From Schleiferilactobacillus harbinensis DSM 16991 (GTDB lineage Bacteria > Bacillota > Bacilli > Lactobacillales > Lactobacillaceae), in assembly GCF_000425885.1 (NCBI RefSeq), contig NZ_AUEH01000025.1:1-39912 (forward strand): 39,912 bases of DNA, written 5' to 3'. Shown piece by piece: positions 1-6,100 of this stretch. Position numbers and translations under genes: made by a program. The stretch's first letter is position 1. The number at the start of each line of letters is the position of its first letter. The notes below the pieces were generated by a model. That model saw only the letters and a list, made by a program, of their open reading frames with translations, searched no databases and was not told the origin of the DNA.

Positions 1-81
1 GGCCAAACCGTCGATTCCTTTGCGCAGGTCCGTTTTTCCGCAAATGATATAGATGTTAAGCTCTTGGATATTGGGGAACAT
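1..81 (-). CDS. tnpB: IS66 TnpB accessory protein (N-terminal part)
   Basis: Twenty-seven codons of the IS66 second ORF are visible, starting at an ATG at 79-81 and running off the window. They read MFPNIQELNIYIICGKTDLR followed by KGIDGLA. The G-K-T-D-x-R-K-G-I-D-G-L-A block is the conserved N-terminal signature of IS66 Orf2/TnpB, a small accessory protein needed for IS66 transposition whose exact role is not settled. The start lies inside the end of the upstream ORF (26-nt overlap), an arrangement typical of IS66. An AGGAG sits about 10 nt upstream of the ATG. Identification is secure for the family; whether the full gene is intact cannot be seen. Confidence 0.85.
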   Translation of the reverse strand, partial: MFPNIQELNIYIICGKTDLRKGIDGLA

Positions 82-250
82 TGCCTGTCAACTCCTGGAG
101 CACCACGTGCAGAATTGCCCGGTCAACACCGGTGTAAAACACGACCTCGGCGTCCTTGAGCTTCACTCGTGCCGCAACCTGCGGTTTGACCAGCGGCTTC
201 GGCGACCGGTCGGTCACCTGGATCGGCACGATATCTTTGATTTGAACCAT
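56..250 (-). CDS. tnpA: IS66 first ORF (TnpA-like accessory protein)
   Basis: A 64-aa ORF begins at ATG 250 with an AAGGAGG Shine-Dalgarno 6-12 nt upstream. Its stop overlaps the tnpB start by 26 nt. The N-terminus (MVQIKDIVPIQVTDR) recurs with substitutions (MVQIKDIVPVQMTDR) in the truncated copy at 39484, so the reading frame is under coding constraint within the element. Position, size and overlap match the small first gene of three-ORF IS66 elements; the molecular function is unproven. I see no clear helix-turn-helix. The N-terminal third is rich in basic residues and prolines. Assignment rests mainly on context with the unmistakable tnpB start behind it. Confidence 0.75.
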   Translation of the reverse strand: MVQIKDIVPIQVTDRSPKPLVKPQVAARVKLKDAEVVFYTGVDRAILHVVLQELTGNVPQYPRA

Positions 251-253
251 GAA

Positions 254-297
254 AGGCCTCCTTGTTTACTTGATAAACCAAGTTTACAAGGAGGCCT
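254..297 (-). promoter_or_regulatory. Stem-loop hiding the tnpA ribosome-binding site
   Basis: On the minus strand, AGGCCTCCTTGT (297 to 286) pairs perfectly with ACAAGGAGGCCT (265 to 254). The stem extends to about 17 of 19 pairs across the inner bases. The right-hand arm contains the AAGGAGG Shine-Dalgarno of tnpA, whose ATG is at 250-248, so the folded RNA would block initiation. An equivalent stem precedes the same ORF in the copy at 39438-39479, with a different loop. Transposon leaders that block translation on read-through transcripts are known for other IS families; applying this to IS66 is inference. Confidence 0.65.
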
Positions 298-319
298 GCA
301 CCGGGTCACGATACCTATG

Positions 320-334
320 TCAACGACCGCTTAC
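320..334 (-). repeat. IS66 terminal repeat (5' end of element)
   Basis: Minus-strand GTAAGCGGTCGTTGA begins at 334 and reads into the element. The 13-nt core GTAAGCGGTCGTT is shared with 39383, 39401 and 39570. It marks the exact outer boundary of the left IS66 copy. Adjacent bases 335-342 would be one target-site duplicate, but the partner is outside the window. Confidence 0.8.
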
Positions 335-336
335 AC

Positions 337-376
337 AAAAACGGCCTGACTCCGATCGAATACCGGACTCAGGCCG
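337..376 (-). terminator. Rho-independent terminator of pepX
   Basis: The arms 342-354 and 364-376 pair at 12 of 13 positions (one C/C mismatch) around a 9-nt loop. On the minus strand the stem is followed by five T (plus-strand A337-A341). It lies 78 nt beyond the pepX stop. The T tract ends only 2 nt from the IS66 terminus at 334. Confidence 0.85.
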
Positions 377-453
377 CAGCGTAATTATTTTTCAAACTGT
401 CTAACTTTTTTGTTGCACTTCAAAATCGGATGGCTCCTTTAATTTGACCTGAA

Positions 454-2874
454 TTACCGGCGGTACGGCACTTCCACTTGGCTGGCATTGAGATCCAGTT
501 CATAGGTGGCGGCGGTGCTGGGCCGTACGGTCATGCCCATGTCGGTGGCATAGACCATGATGCCCAGCTGGTGGCCGGCGAGGATATAGTGTTCAGTCGG
601 TTGCAGCGCAAAGTGCAGGGTGACGAACTGGCCCGGGGTGAGGGCATCGTTTTGCCACGGGGTGTGGCGGTTTTGCAGGTTCATGTGGCCCTTCGCAATT
701 TGGTGGAATTCACTGGGGGTCTTCTCCAACTGGAATTCCTTCACATCGTCCACCGCCCAGCCATAACCGAGTTGCTGGCCCTTGGCTTGGAGAACAGACG
801 GATCAGCCTTCAGCCGTTTCTCCTGGCCGTAATCGATGGCCATGCAGCTGATTTGGCCGGCAGCTTGGTTCACGGCTACTTGCAGGGTGACCGTGATCGT
901 TCCGTCAATGTAGGCGTCTTTGGTGAATTCCGGGGTGAGGAACAGCTTGCGGGTGTGTTCGTAGACACTGGTCTGGCGGCTCATCAGCAATGATTCCCAA
1001 TGGTGAGCATTCTGGTCACTGGCCAGGAACAGCGGGGTGCCGTCATCCTGGAAGGAGACGATTTCCTCATTCTTCGGCGGCTGCTCTTGCAAGCCATCAC
1101 CAGACATAAAGTATTGCGTGCGCGGCGTCGTGGGCTCACTCCAATCAGTGTAATGGTGCCACGTTTCCGGGACGGCGTTGTCTTGGACAGTGACGTTAGG
1201 CAAGACGGCCGGAGCATCGTTGGCAACATCCAGCAGCTCGTAGCAGAACCATAGATTCATCATATCGGTGAAATCGATGGACTGGATGTTATTCATGTAG
1301 ATATGCTTACCCTGGTGCAGGAAGATTTTCTTGTTGATCGGCAAGTCCCGCAACTTATTCCACAGCTGTTCGACGTTGCGCGGTTTGACGTTCCAGTCAT
1401 TCAATCCGTGGACGCTGACAAAGTCGATCTTGATCTGGTCCGCATGCTTTCGGTAATTACGGGCATCCCAGAACGTATTGTAATTGCCAGTTTCCCGGTC
1501 CTGACCGGCCTTCAAATCGGCCATCATTTTGTCATACACCGGCTTGATGCGCTGGAAGTCGGCGGCGTCTTTGCGCCGGGAGAAGGTATCCAGGGCCAGC
1601 ACGTCGGTGTCTTCGCCTTGGCAGTCCACCGGAGCAATGACCAAGCCGTTTTCTCGATAGTAATCATACCAGCTGGAAATGGCGGCTTCAGACACAACCG
1701 TCTTCAAGCCGGCCACACCGGTGGTTGCCGCGGCCACGGCCAAAGTGCCGAGGTAAGACTTCCCGGTCATGGCCACGTTGCCGGTACACCACCACGCCTT
1801 GATGGTCACGCCGTCGGTGCGGTTGGTAAAGGCGATGCGATCGCCGTGCAGCCATTGAATGATCGCAATAGTCGATTCGGTTTCTTCCGGACCGCCGGTG
1901 GTGCGGATGCCATCAGAACCGCGGGTGCCGATTCCGCCGGCATACACCGTGGCAAAGCCCCGGGCGAGAAAATAGTCGTTCAATGAGTAGATACCGGGAT
2001 CCACCGGCTTTTCGGTGGTGCTTTTGGTTTCACCCGTGACGGTGTGGCCATCTGGGATCAGCGGCTGCGCATGATGGTAAGCAATGTCGCCATATTGGGT
2101 CTCATTGGGTACCTTCGGCGTTAAGTCCTTATTCACATCGTAGCTCACCGGGGCCATGTCGTTGGTGCCGCGGAAATAAGGATTGGCCGTGTATAGGACG
2201 GGGACTGCCAAGCCTTGATCAGTTTCAGCCGGGCGGAAAATCGTGGTTTGCAGCAGATCACGCTGGCCGTCTTGATCGGTGTCCAAATCACTTTCGACAT
2301 AAACGACTTCGCGAATGATTTTGGTGGTGTCAAAAACGGCCTGACTCTTCCCGTTGAAGAACACGAAATGCGGCTGTTCGCTGGCGGTAAAGAACCCGTT
2401 GAAATAGCCGCGGCTCGTCAGTAAGTCTAGGAAGTTTTGGCCATTTTTGCCCCGGGTTGCCAGCAATAAGTAAAAGGCCGCCACCAGGTCCTGACCCTGC
2501 AGAGGGTCAGCAGTCACCGTAGGCAGTTGCCACTTGGCCATGGCCTGCAAAGCGTCCAGATCCGGAAAATCGTCAGCGACAATGAAGTCCAGCAGCTGCA
2601 ACGCGGCGGTGTAGAATTCTGCCCGGGTGATACTGTCTGGCTTTTTGGCCAACAATTGGGCCAGACTGGTGTCCTGGTTGACCAAGATGCGCTCTTCCCG
2701 ATCAGTGATTTCACTGGCCGTGGCGACTTCTGGGAAGCAGCGGGCAAATAAGATACTTAACAGGTCAGCCGGGGGTGTGTTCTCCCAGTCTCCGGGGAGA
2801 AAATGGATCTGTTTCAGTTCGGCCACCTGAGTGGCAAAATCCGGGTCAAGCCGGCCAAATTGGTTAAACTTCAT
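454..2874 (-). CDS. pepX: Xaa-Pro dipeptidyl-peptidase PepX
   Basis: Cytoplasmic serine exopeptidase (family S15) that removes X-Pro dipeptides from the N-terminus of peptides; in lactic acid bacteria it completes breakdown of proline-rich peptides taken up by Opp. The protein is 806 aa, the usual size. It starts MKFNQFGRLDPDF, like other PepX. The nucleophile motif GKSYLGT has Ser about 373; the charge-relay Asp is in GLNDWNVKP and the His in HQGKHIYMNN. The open frame extends 53 codons further upstream, but that part runs backwards through the tRNA gene; ATG at 2874 has AAAGGAG 8 nt upstream and is the real start. It is monocistronic, diverges from tRNA-Arg and ends in a strong terminator. 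Confidence 0.97.
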   Translation of the reverse strand: MKFNQFGRLDPDFATQVAELKQIHFLPGDWENTPPADLLSILFARCFPEVATASEITDREERILVNQDTSLAQLLAKKPDSITRAEFYTAALQLLDFIVADDFPDLDALQAMAKWQLPTVTADPLQGQDLVAAFYLLLATRGKNGQNFLDLLTSRGYFNGFFTASEQPHFVFFNGKSQAVFDTTKIIREVVYVESDLDTDQDGQRDLLQTTIFRPAETDQGLAVPVLYTANPYFRGTNDMAPVSYDVNKDLTPKVPNETQYGDIAYHHAQPLIPDGHTVTGETKSTTEKPVDPGIYSLNDYFLARGFATVYAGGIGTRGSDGIRTTGGPEETESTIAIIQWLHGDRIAFTNRTDGVTIKAWWCTGNVAMTGKSYLGTLAVAAATTGVAGLKTVVSEAAISSWYDYYRENGLVIAPVDCQGEDTDVLALDTFSRRKDAADFQRIKPVYDKMMADLKAGQDRETGNYNTFWDARNYRKHADQIKIDFVSVHGLNDWNVKPRNVEQLWNKLRDLPINKKIFLHQGKHIYMNNIQSIDFTDMMNLWFCYELLDVANDAPAVLPNVTVQDNAVPETWHHYTDWSEPTTPRTQYFMSGDGLQEQPPKNEEIVSFQDDGTPLFLASDQNAHHWESLLMSRQTSVYEHTRKLFLTPEFTKDAYIDGTITVTLQVAVNQAAGQISCMAIDYGQEKRLKADPSVLQAKGQQLGYGWAVDDVKEFQLEKTPSEFHQIAKGHMNLQNRHTPWQNDALTPGQFVTLHFALQPTEHYILAGHQLGIMVYATDMGMTVRPSTAATYELDLNASQVEVPYRR

Positions 2875-2925
2875 ACAATTGCGCTCCTTTGTTGTCGGTG
2901 CACGGTTACCGCCTGCGGATCCGCG

Positions 2926-2955
2926 TTGACAAGTATTCTCTGTTTTCGCTACAAT
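2926..2955 (+). promoter_or_regulatory. Sigma-A promoter of tRNA-Arg
   Basis: A consensus -35 TTGACA (2926-2931) is followed after 18 nt by -10 TACAAT (2950-2955). The expected start is about 5-7 nt before the mature tRNA 5' end at 2968. It lies in the short gap shared with the divergent pepX gene. Confidence 0.85.
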
Positions 2956-2967
2956 AGGCGAGTTGTT

Positions 2968-3041
2968 GCGATAGTGGCTCAGTTGGATAGAGCAACGGTC
3001 TTCTAAACCGTAGGTCGTGGGTTCGAACCCCACCTATCGCA
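2968..3041 (+). tRNA. tRNA-Arg, anticodon TCT
   Basis: A complete 74-nt cloverleaf. The acceptor stem is GCGATAG (2968-2974) with CTATCGC (3034-3040) and discriminator A3041. The D arm contains CTCAGTTGGATAGAG. The anticodon stem ACGGT/ACCGT frames the loop CTTCTAA with anticodon TCT, reading AGA/AGG. The T arm holds GTGGGTTCGAACCCCAC. No CCA is encoded, so it is added after transcription. It has its own promoter 13 nt upstream and a terminator 8 nt downstream, so it is a single-gene transcript. Confidence 0.97.
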
Positions 3042-3048
3042 TTGGTGC

Positions 3049-3075
3049 AGCCTGGCCGCCTCGGTCAGGCTTTTT
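3049..3075 (+). terminator. Terminator of tRNA-Arg
   Basis: AGCCTGGCC (3049-3057) pairs with GGTCAGGCT (3063-3071) with one G-T pair and a 5-nt loop, followed by a T run to 3075. It separates the tRNA transcript from the convergent gene ending at 3092. Confidence 0.85.
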
Positions 3076-3091
3076 CTGTGCTCGCCAGTCG

Positions 3092-3763
3092 TCACCCAGT
3101 GATTTCATACGTCTTCGTCCCCAACGGTCGACCGGTATCCCGGTCGATGAATTGCAAGCGGATCGGATCTTTATTCACGAAAGTATACACCATCGCACCG
3201 CTCATCTTCTTAGTGGGCGCGAGCGGCGTCTGGCTAGCCTTGACTTGCTTGCCCAGGTCGCCCTGCGCGTCCTTGTCCGTCAACGTTGCTTCGGTCAGTG
3301 GGGTAATGTCGCTCTTTTTAGCGTTTGCCTGACCCTGGCGAAGAATCGCATATTGGCGCCAGATGGCCGCCGGGGTGATCAAAGTCGAGCCGTCATTAGC
3401 CAACTCATATTGAATGAATAATGCCGGATGGTTGGTCTTGTCTGTGACAATCTTCGCCCCAGTCAGCCGCAAGGTCAGCGTGGGGGTTGTGTAGATATCA
3501 TTGGTGAAACGGCTGGTAAGCGGCGGGGTGGCTGATGCCACGGAGTCAGCAGATGTGACGGACCGTTTTTTCGCGGCCCGGCGGCTGGAGCGGCGCGCAG
3601 CAATGTTGTGGTCCGGCGCCTTCTTGGCGCTGGGCGCCGGTTCAGCAGGCTGACTGAACAGCCAAACGACACCGCCGCCAAGCACCAGCAAAAGCAGGGC
3701 AGTGATCACTAACGCCCACCAATAGCGCAGCCGCCGCGTCGGCCGTTGTCTCTTCTCACGCAT
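3092..3763 (-). CDS. Membrane-anchored DUF5067-like protein
   Basis: A 223-aa protein of unknown function. A basic N-terminus (MREKRQRPTRRLRYWW) is followed by one hydrophobic helix (about residues 16-38, ALVITALLLLVLGGGVVWLF), then a Pro/Ala/Lys-rich linker and an extracellular beta-rich domain. The segment YTTPTLTLRLTGAKIV, ending with a plain-looking binding-type beta domain (PALFIQYELANDG), resembles DUF5067/DUF4352-type domains found in lactobacilli. No catalytic motif is seen. The frame is open to 3814, but the ATG at 3763 has GAGGGGGG at 9-nt spacing and is preferred over ATG 3772, which abuts that SD. Monocistronic, convergent to the tRNA and divergent from the next gene. The family name is by pattern recall and should be checked by profile search. 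Confidence 0.75.
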   Translation of the reverse strand: MREKRQRPTRRLRYWWALVITALLLLVLGGGVVWLFSQPAEPAPSAKKAPDHNIAARRSSRRAAKKRSVTSADSVASATPPLTSRFTNDIYTTPTLTLRLTGAKIVTDKTNHPALFIQYELANDGSTLITPAAIWRQYAILRQGQANAKKSDITPLTEATLTDKDAQGDLGKQVKASQTPLAPTKKMSGAMVYTFVNKDPIRLQFIDRDTGRPLGTKTYEITG

Positions 3764-3848
3764 CACGTGCATCCCCCCCTCGCATCTCCATAATTGTATG
3801 ATACGGACCGCCACAAACCAAGGGGCAAGCCCTGTTTTTCTTGAAATC

Positions 3849-3898
3849 TGCTATACTGAAGGTCCTTGGCAGGGGCTGGTTGGTCAATTCACCAACCA
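3849..3898 (+). promoter_or_regulatory. Extended -10 promoter and leader hairpin before a small orphan gene
   Basis: TGCTATACT (3849-3857) is an extended -10 element with no good -35. About 20 nt downstream of the predicted start, TGGTTGGT (3877-3884) and ACCAACCA (3891-3898) form a perfect 8-bp stem with a 6-nt loop and no T tract. The stem lies in a leader of roughly 118 nt before the ATG at 3982. It could be a dimeric-repressor operator or an RNA element. Confidence 0.45.
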
Positions 3899-3981
3899 TT
3901 TCAGGGCGTCGGTACGCGATATTGCGGCCGGCGCCTTTTCCAATTTCAAAAAATACGGTAAAATGATAAATGGTGATAAAA

Positions 3982-4251
3982 ATGCAGAAGAAAACAATCA
4001 AAAAATTATTGAAGAAGCAAGACACAAAGAACGAGTACTTTTATATTCAGTTCTCTGATGGGCGTACCTTGGAAGTGCCGGTGCGCGTGACCAGCGGCGA
4101 TATGACCGCCCACGATGATCTGGTGCGCCGGATCGCCCACAAGGAAGGCACCATGACGGCCGACAACGGCCAAGTTTTCGATTTTAAAAAGATCATTCAC
4201 TATGACATCGAAAACACTCGCCGGACCGGCTTCGGCCCGCAACCGCAATAA
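3982..4251 (+). CDS. Small basic protein of unknown function
   Basis: An 89-aa protein beginning MQKKTIKKLLKKQDTKNEYF, with a lysine-rich N-terminus followed by a short beta-rich region (FYIQFSDGRTLEVPVRV) and a helix-compatible stretch. I do not recognise the family; it has no signal peptide, membrane segment or metal motif. Two in-frame ATGs exist: 3970 has no SD, while 3982 has GGTGA six bases upstream, so 3982 is chosen. It has its own candidate promoter and a clear terminator 8 nt after the stop, so it is probably transcribed alone. Coding is supported by the terminator placement and GC-rich third positions; function unknown. Confidence 0.65.
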   Translation: MQKKTIKKLLKKQDTKNEYFYIQFSDGRTLEVPVRVTSGDMTAHDDLVRRIAHKEGTMTADNGQVFDFKKIIHYDIENTRRTGFGPQPQ

Positions 4252-4258
4252 GCAGTCC

Positions 4259-4284
4259 AAATGGCGGCCCACCGCCATTTTTTT
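4259..4284 (+). terminator. Terminator after the small basic protein
   Basis: AAATGGCGG (4259-4267) pairs with CCGCCATTT (4272-4280) around the 4-nt loop CCCA, and the T run continues to 4284. Confidence 0.9.
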
Positions 4285-4334
4285 GGAATCAGCAAGCAAC
4301 CGCTATCACTTTTATTTGAAAGGAGCCGCGCATC

Positions 4335-4604
4335 ATGGGATTATTTTTTAATCGGCATAAAAAAGAAGAGACACCTGCTGGCGAGAAGAAGCCTAAGGGA
4401 TTAAGGGAAGACCACGGGTTGTATTACGCTCAGGGCGGTACCAAGCCCATCTGTACTTACTGTTACCGGACGAAGCATGAGACCTATGAGCTGGATGAGC
4501 CGGACTTCATTGGTTTGTACACCTGCCCAAATTGCGGCCGGCAATTCCAGCGCCGCCCGGACGAACCCTTTGCTAAAGAGGCTAAGGCAGAAGAAAAAGA
4601 TTGA
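4335..4604 (+). CDS. Small zinc-ribbon protein
   Basis: An 89-aa soluble protein with two Cys pairs, CTYC at about residues 40-43 and CPNC at about 64-67, spaced 20 residues apart and fitting a single zinc ribbon. The ends are highly charged (KKEETPAGEKKPKG; AKEAKAEEKD). No enzymatic motif is present; such proteins often bind nucleic acid or proteins, but no function can be assigned here. An AAAGGAG ribosome-binding site precedes the ATG at good spacing. Its stop codon lies inside the -35 box of the rplU promoter (4601-4606), so its 3' end is locked to the ribosomal operon, although it sits behind a separate terminator. Confidence 0.75.
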   Translation: MGLFFNRHKKEETPAGEKKPKGLREDHGLYYAQGGTKPICTYCYRTKHETYELDEPDFIGLYTCPNCGRQFQRRPDEPFAKEAKAEEKD

Positions 4605-4629
4605 CAGGTCCTCTGGGGTTTGCTATGCT
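4601..4629 (+). promoter_or_regulatory. Promoter of rplU-prp-rpmA
   Basis: -35 TTGACA (4601-4606), a 17-nt spacer and -10 TATGCT (4624-4629) make a near-consensus sigma-A promoter. It overlaps the stop codon of the zinc-ribbon gene. The predicted start near 4636 leaves a leader of about 108 nt before rplU. Confidence 0.85.
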
Positions 4630-4635
4630 ACTCCT

Positions 4636-4743
4636 GTTGTATTTGTGGACACTTCCACAGCTGCAACCGCTCAGGAAGAGGTCTGAAGTGCCTCACGGCC
4701 ACCCCGACTGGCGAGTCTAAGAATATAGGAGGTGTAACAAAAC
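4636..4743 (+). ncRNA. Candidate ribosomal protein L21 leader
   Basis: The stretch between the promoter and the rplU ATG is non-coding and structured, with a local stem TGTGGA/TCCACA near 4652-4667 and a purine-rich AGGAAGAGGTCTGAAGTG block near 4672-4689. Firmicutes are known to carry an autoregulatory L21 leader RNA here. Assignment is by position and length; I have not confirmed the covariance model. Confidence 0.6.
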
Positions 4744-5052
4744 ATGTACGCAATTATTGAAACTGGCGGCAAGCAGTACAAGGTCGAAAAAGACGGTGCT
4801 GTCTATGTCGAAAAGCTGGACGTCGAAGCTGGCGCCGAAGTCACGTTTGACCACGTGATCATGGTTGGTGGCGACACCACCAAGATCGGTGCGCCGTACG
4901 TTGATGGTGCTTCTGTCACTGGTAAAGTGGAGAAGCAGGGTAAGGAAAAGAAGGTTGTTACCTACAAGTACAAGCCCAAGAAGCACAGCCATCAAAAGAA
5001 GGGCCATCGTCAACCGTATACGAAGGTCGTTATCGACGCAATCAATGCCTAA
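4744..5052 (+). CDS. rplU: 50S ribosomal protein L21
   Basis: A 102-aa protein matching bacterial L21 over its full length. It starts [17 protein letters not shown] and ends with the basic motif [21 protein letters not shown] typical of the family. L21 binds 23S rRNA in the large subunit. The ribosome-binding site TAGGAGGTG is strong. It is the first gene of the conserved rplU-prp-rpmA operon, probably controlled by its leader. Nothing unusual in sequence. Confidence 0.98.
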   Translation: MYAIIETGGKQYKVEKDGAVYVEKLDVEAGAEVTFDHVIMVGGDTTKIGAPYVDGASVTGKVEKQGKEKKVVTYKYKPKKHSHQKKGHRQPYTKVVIDAINA

Positions 5053-5083
5053 TTTGAATTGAATTCATTAGCGAGGTGCAGTG

Positions 5084-5446
5084 ATGATTAAAGCTGATTT
5101 CTATCGCGATACTGACGGCAACATTACCCGCTTCACCATTACCGGCCATGCCGGTTCTGGACCTTATGGCTATGATATCGTGTGCGCAGCGGTTTCTGCT
5201 GTGGCCATCGGTACCGTGAACGGCATCGAGGGACTCGCCGGCATCATGCCGGCAGTTGAAACTGATGATGATCAGGGCGGGTTGCTGACCGCCGCTTTAC
5301 CCTCGGTAATGATTCAAGAAAAACTGACAATTGCTCAGATCTTACTTGAAAATCTTCTGTTGGAACTGCAAAGTATTCGTGCAGAATACGGCCAATTCTT
5401 GCAGGTAAAAACGAATCAAGACGCGCAATCCTCGACGGTTGCGTAA
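5084..5446 (+). CDS. prp: Ribosomal-processing cysteine protease Prp
   Basis: A 120-aa protease of the YsxB/Prp family that trims the N-terminal extension of L27 in Firmicutes. The catalytic pair is visible at the expected positions: His22 in [12 protein letters not shown] and Cys34 in [10 protein letters not shown]. The open frame begins with a GTG at 5081, but ATG at 5084 has better spacing from the GAGGTG ribosome-binding site. It lies between rplU and rpmA, its substrate gene, as usual. The L27 encoded downstream carries the matching cleavage sequence, so the processing pair is complete. Confidence 0.95.
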   Translation: MIKADFYRDTDGNITRFTITGHAGSGPYGYDIVCAAVSAVAIGTVNGIEGLAGIMPAVETDDDQGGLLTAALPSVMIQEKLTIAQILLENLLLELQSIRAEYGQFLQVKTNQDAQSSTVA

Positions 5447-5471
5447 CATCTACTTTTCGGAGGTGAATCCC

Positions 5472-5765
5472 ATGCTGAAAATGAATCTGCAACTCTTCGC
5501 CCACCATAAGGGGGGCGGCTCCACGGCCAATGGTCGTGATTCTGCTGGTCGTCGTCTTGGCGCGAAGCGGGCAGACGGTCAATTCGTGACTGCCGGCTCC
5601 ATTCTTTATCGCCAACGCGGTACCCACATTCATCCCGGCACCAACGTCAAAATCGGCGGCGATGACACACTCTTCGCTGTTGCTGACGGCGTGGTTAAGT
5701 TTGAACGGTTGGGCAAAGACCGTAAGAAGGTTTCTGTTTATCCGGTTGCTGCTGCAGCTGAATAA
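5472..5765 (+). CDS. rpmA: 50S ribosomal protein L27 (with cleavable leader)
   Basis: A 97-aa L27 with the N-terminal extension [10 protein letters not shown] followed by [14 protein letters not shown]. In Firmicutes Prp cuts after the LFA to expose the N-terminus that reaches the peptidyl-transferase centre. The rest ([20 protein letters not shown] and [16 protein letters not shown]) is standard L27. The reading frame is open 11 codons upstream, but ATG 5472 follows CGGAGGTG at proper spacing and gives the known leader sequence. It is the last gene of the operon, followed 20 nt later by a strong terminator. Confidence 0.98.
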   Translation: MLKMNLQLFAHHKGGGSTANGRDSAGRRLGAKRADGQFVTAGSILYRQRGTHIHPGTNVKIGGDDTLFAVADGVVKFERLGKDRKKVSVYPVAAAAE

Positions 5766-5784
5766 CCGTACGAACACGCTTTAG

Positions 5785-5816
5785 CCGCTTCGGGGACCAA
5801 CCGGAGCGGTTTTTTT
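5785..5816 (+). terminator. Terminator of the rplU-prp-rpmA operon
   Basis: CCGCTTCGG (5785-5793) pairs with CCGGAGCGG (5801-5809) with one wobble, and seven T follow (5810-5816). Confidence 0.93.
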
Positions 5817-5830
5817 ATTGAGAGAGCGGA

Positions 5831-5928
5831 GGCCGACGGTCAGAAGCGTAGGCATAAGGACCAAGGGCCAGAAAACCCGCACTTAGGTTTACTGGCCCTT
5901 GGTCCTTATGCCCTAGCTTCTGTCGGCC
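5831..5928. repeat. Very long intergenic hairpin
   Basis: Left arm 5831-5871 and right arm 5892-5928 are complementary over about 35 positions with only a few bulges; the inner 21 bp (5851-5871 with 5892-5912) are perfect. The loop is about 20 nt. The stem is far longer than any terminator in the window and no T tract follows. The operon terminator already ends at 5816, so it is not needed for termination. The whole gap 5817-6100 holds no gene I can support. A small palindromic mobile element or a structured transcript are the main alternatives. Confidence 0.8.
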
Positions 5929-5980
5929 GGAGCTCGTTTAAGGGGCAGCATAGCGCTTCGCCAGCCCTCTCAGCCGGAGC

Positions 5981-6000
5981 TTGCGCAGCTTTGGCACGGC
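5981..6000 (+). repeat. Dispersed 20-bp intergenic repeat, copy 1
   Basis: This 20-mer matches 14237-14256 at 19 of 20 positions and shares the 14-nt core AGCTTTGGCACGGC. Both copies are non-coding and both follow a long hairpin. Too short to name; it may be the edge of a degenerate repeat family. Confidence 0.5.
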
Positions 6001-6100
6001 CGAAGGACACAAACGTTTCAAGTCCGAGCGGTGGCGCCTTGACCCCACTTTTGATAAGATAGTAGTGACATTTAACGCGTACCATTATTGGAGGAATAAA

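Larger units (their letters stand above)
1..334 (-). mobile_element. IS66-family insertion sequence, 5' end (partial)
   Basis: This is the outer end of an IS66-family element read on the minus strand and cut by the window start. It carries a terminal repeat at 320-334 (minus strand GTAAGCGGTCGTTGA), an untranslated leader with a strong stem, a complete small first ORF (tnpA-like) and the first 27 codons of tnpB. The tnpA/tnpB overlap and the TnpB N-terminal motif are typical of IS66. The same terminal sequence recurs three times at the right end of the window (39383, 39401, 39570). The rest of tnpB, tnpC and the other terminus lie outside. The element abuts the pepX terminator. Confidence 0.85.

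Noticed and set aside
1303-1986. Long plus-strand open frame of 227 codons inside pepX
   Set aside because: It is the antisense shadow of GC-rich pepX, has no ribosome-binding site or recognisable domain, and pepX itself is certain. The same reasoning applies to similar frames opposite priA, recN, fakA and recG.
2875-3033. 53-codon N-terminal extension of pepX
   Set aside because: It reads antisense through the tRNA-Arg gene; ATG 2874 has a good ribosome-binding site and gives the known PepX N-terminus.
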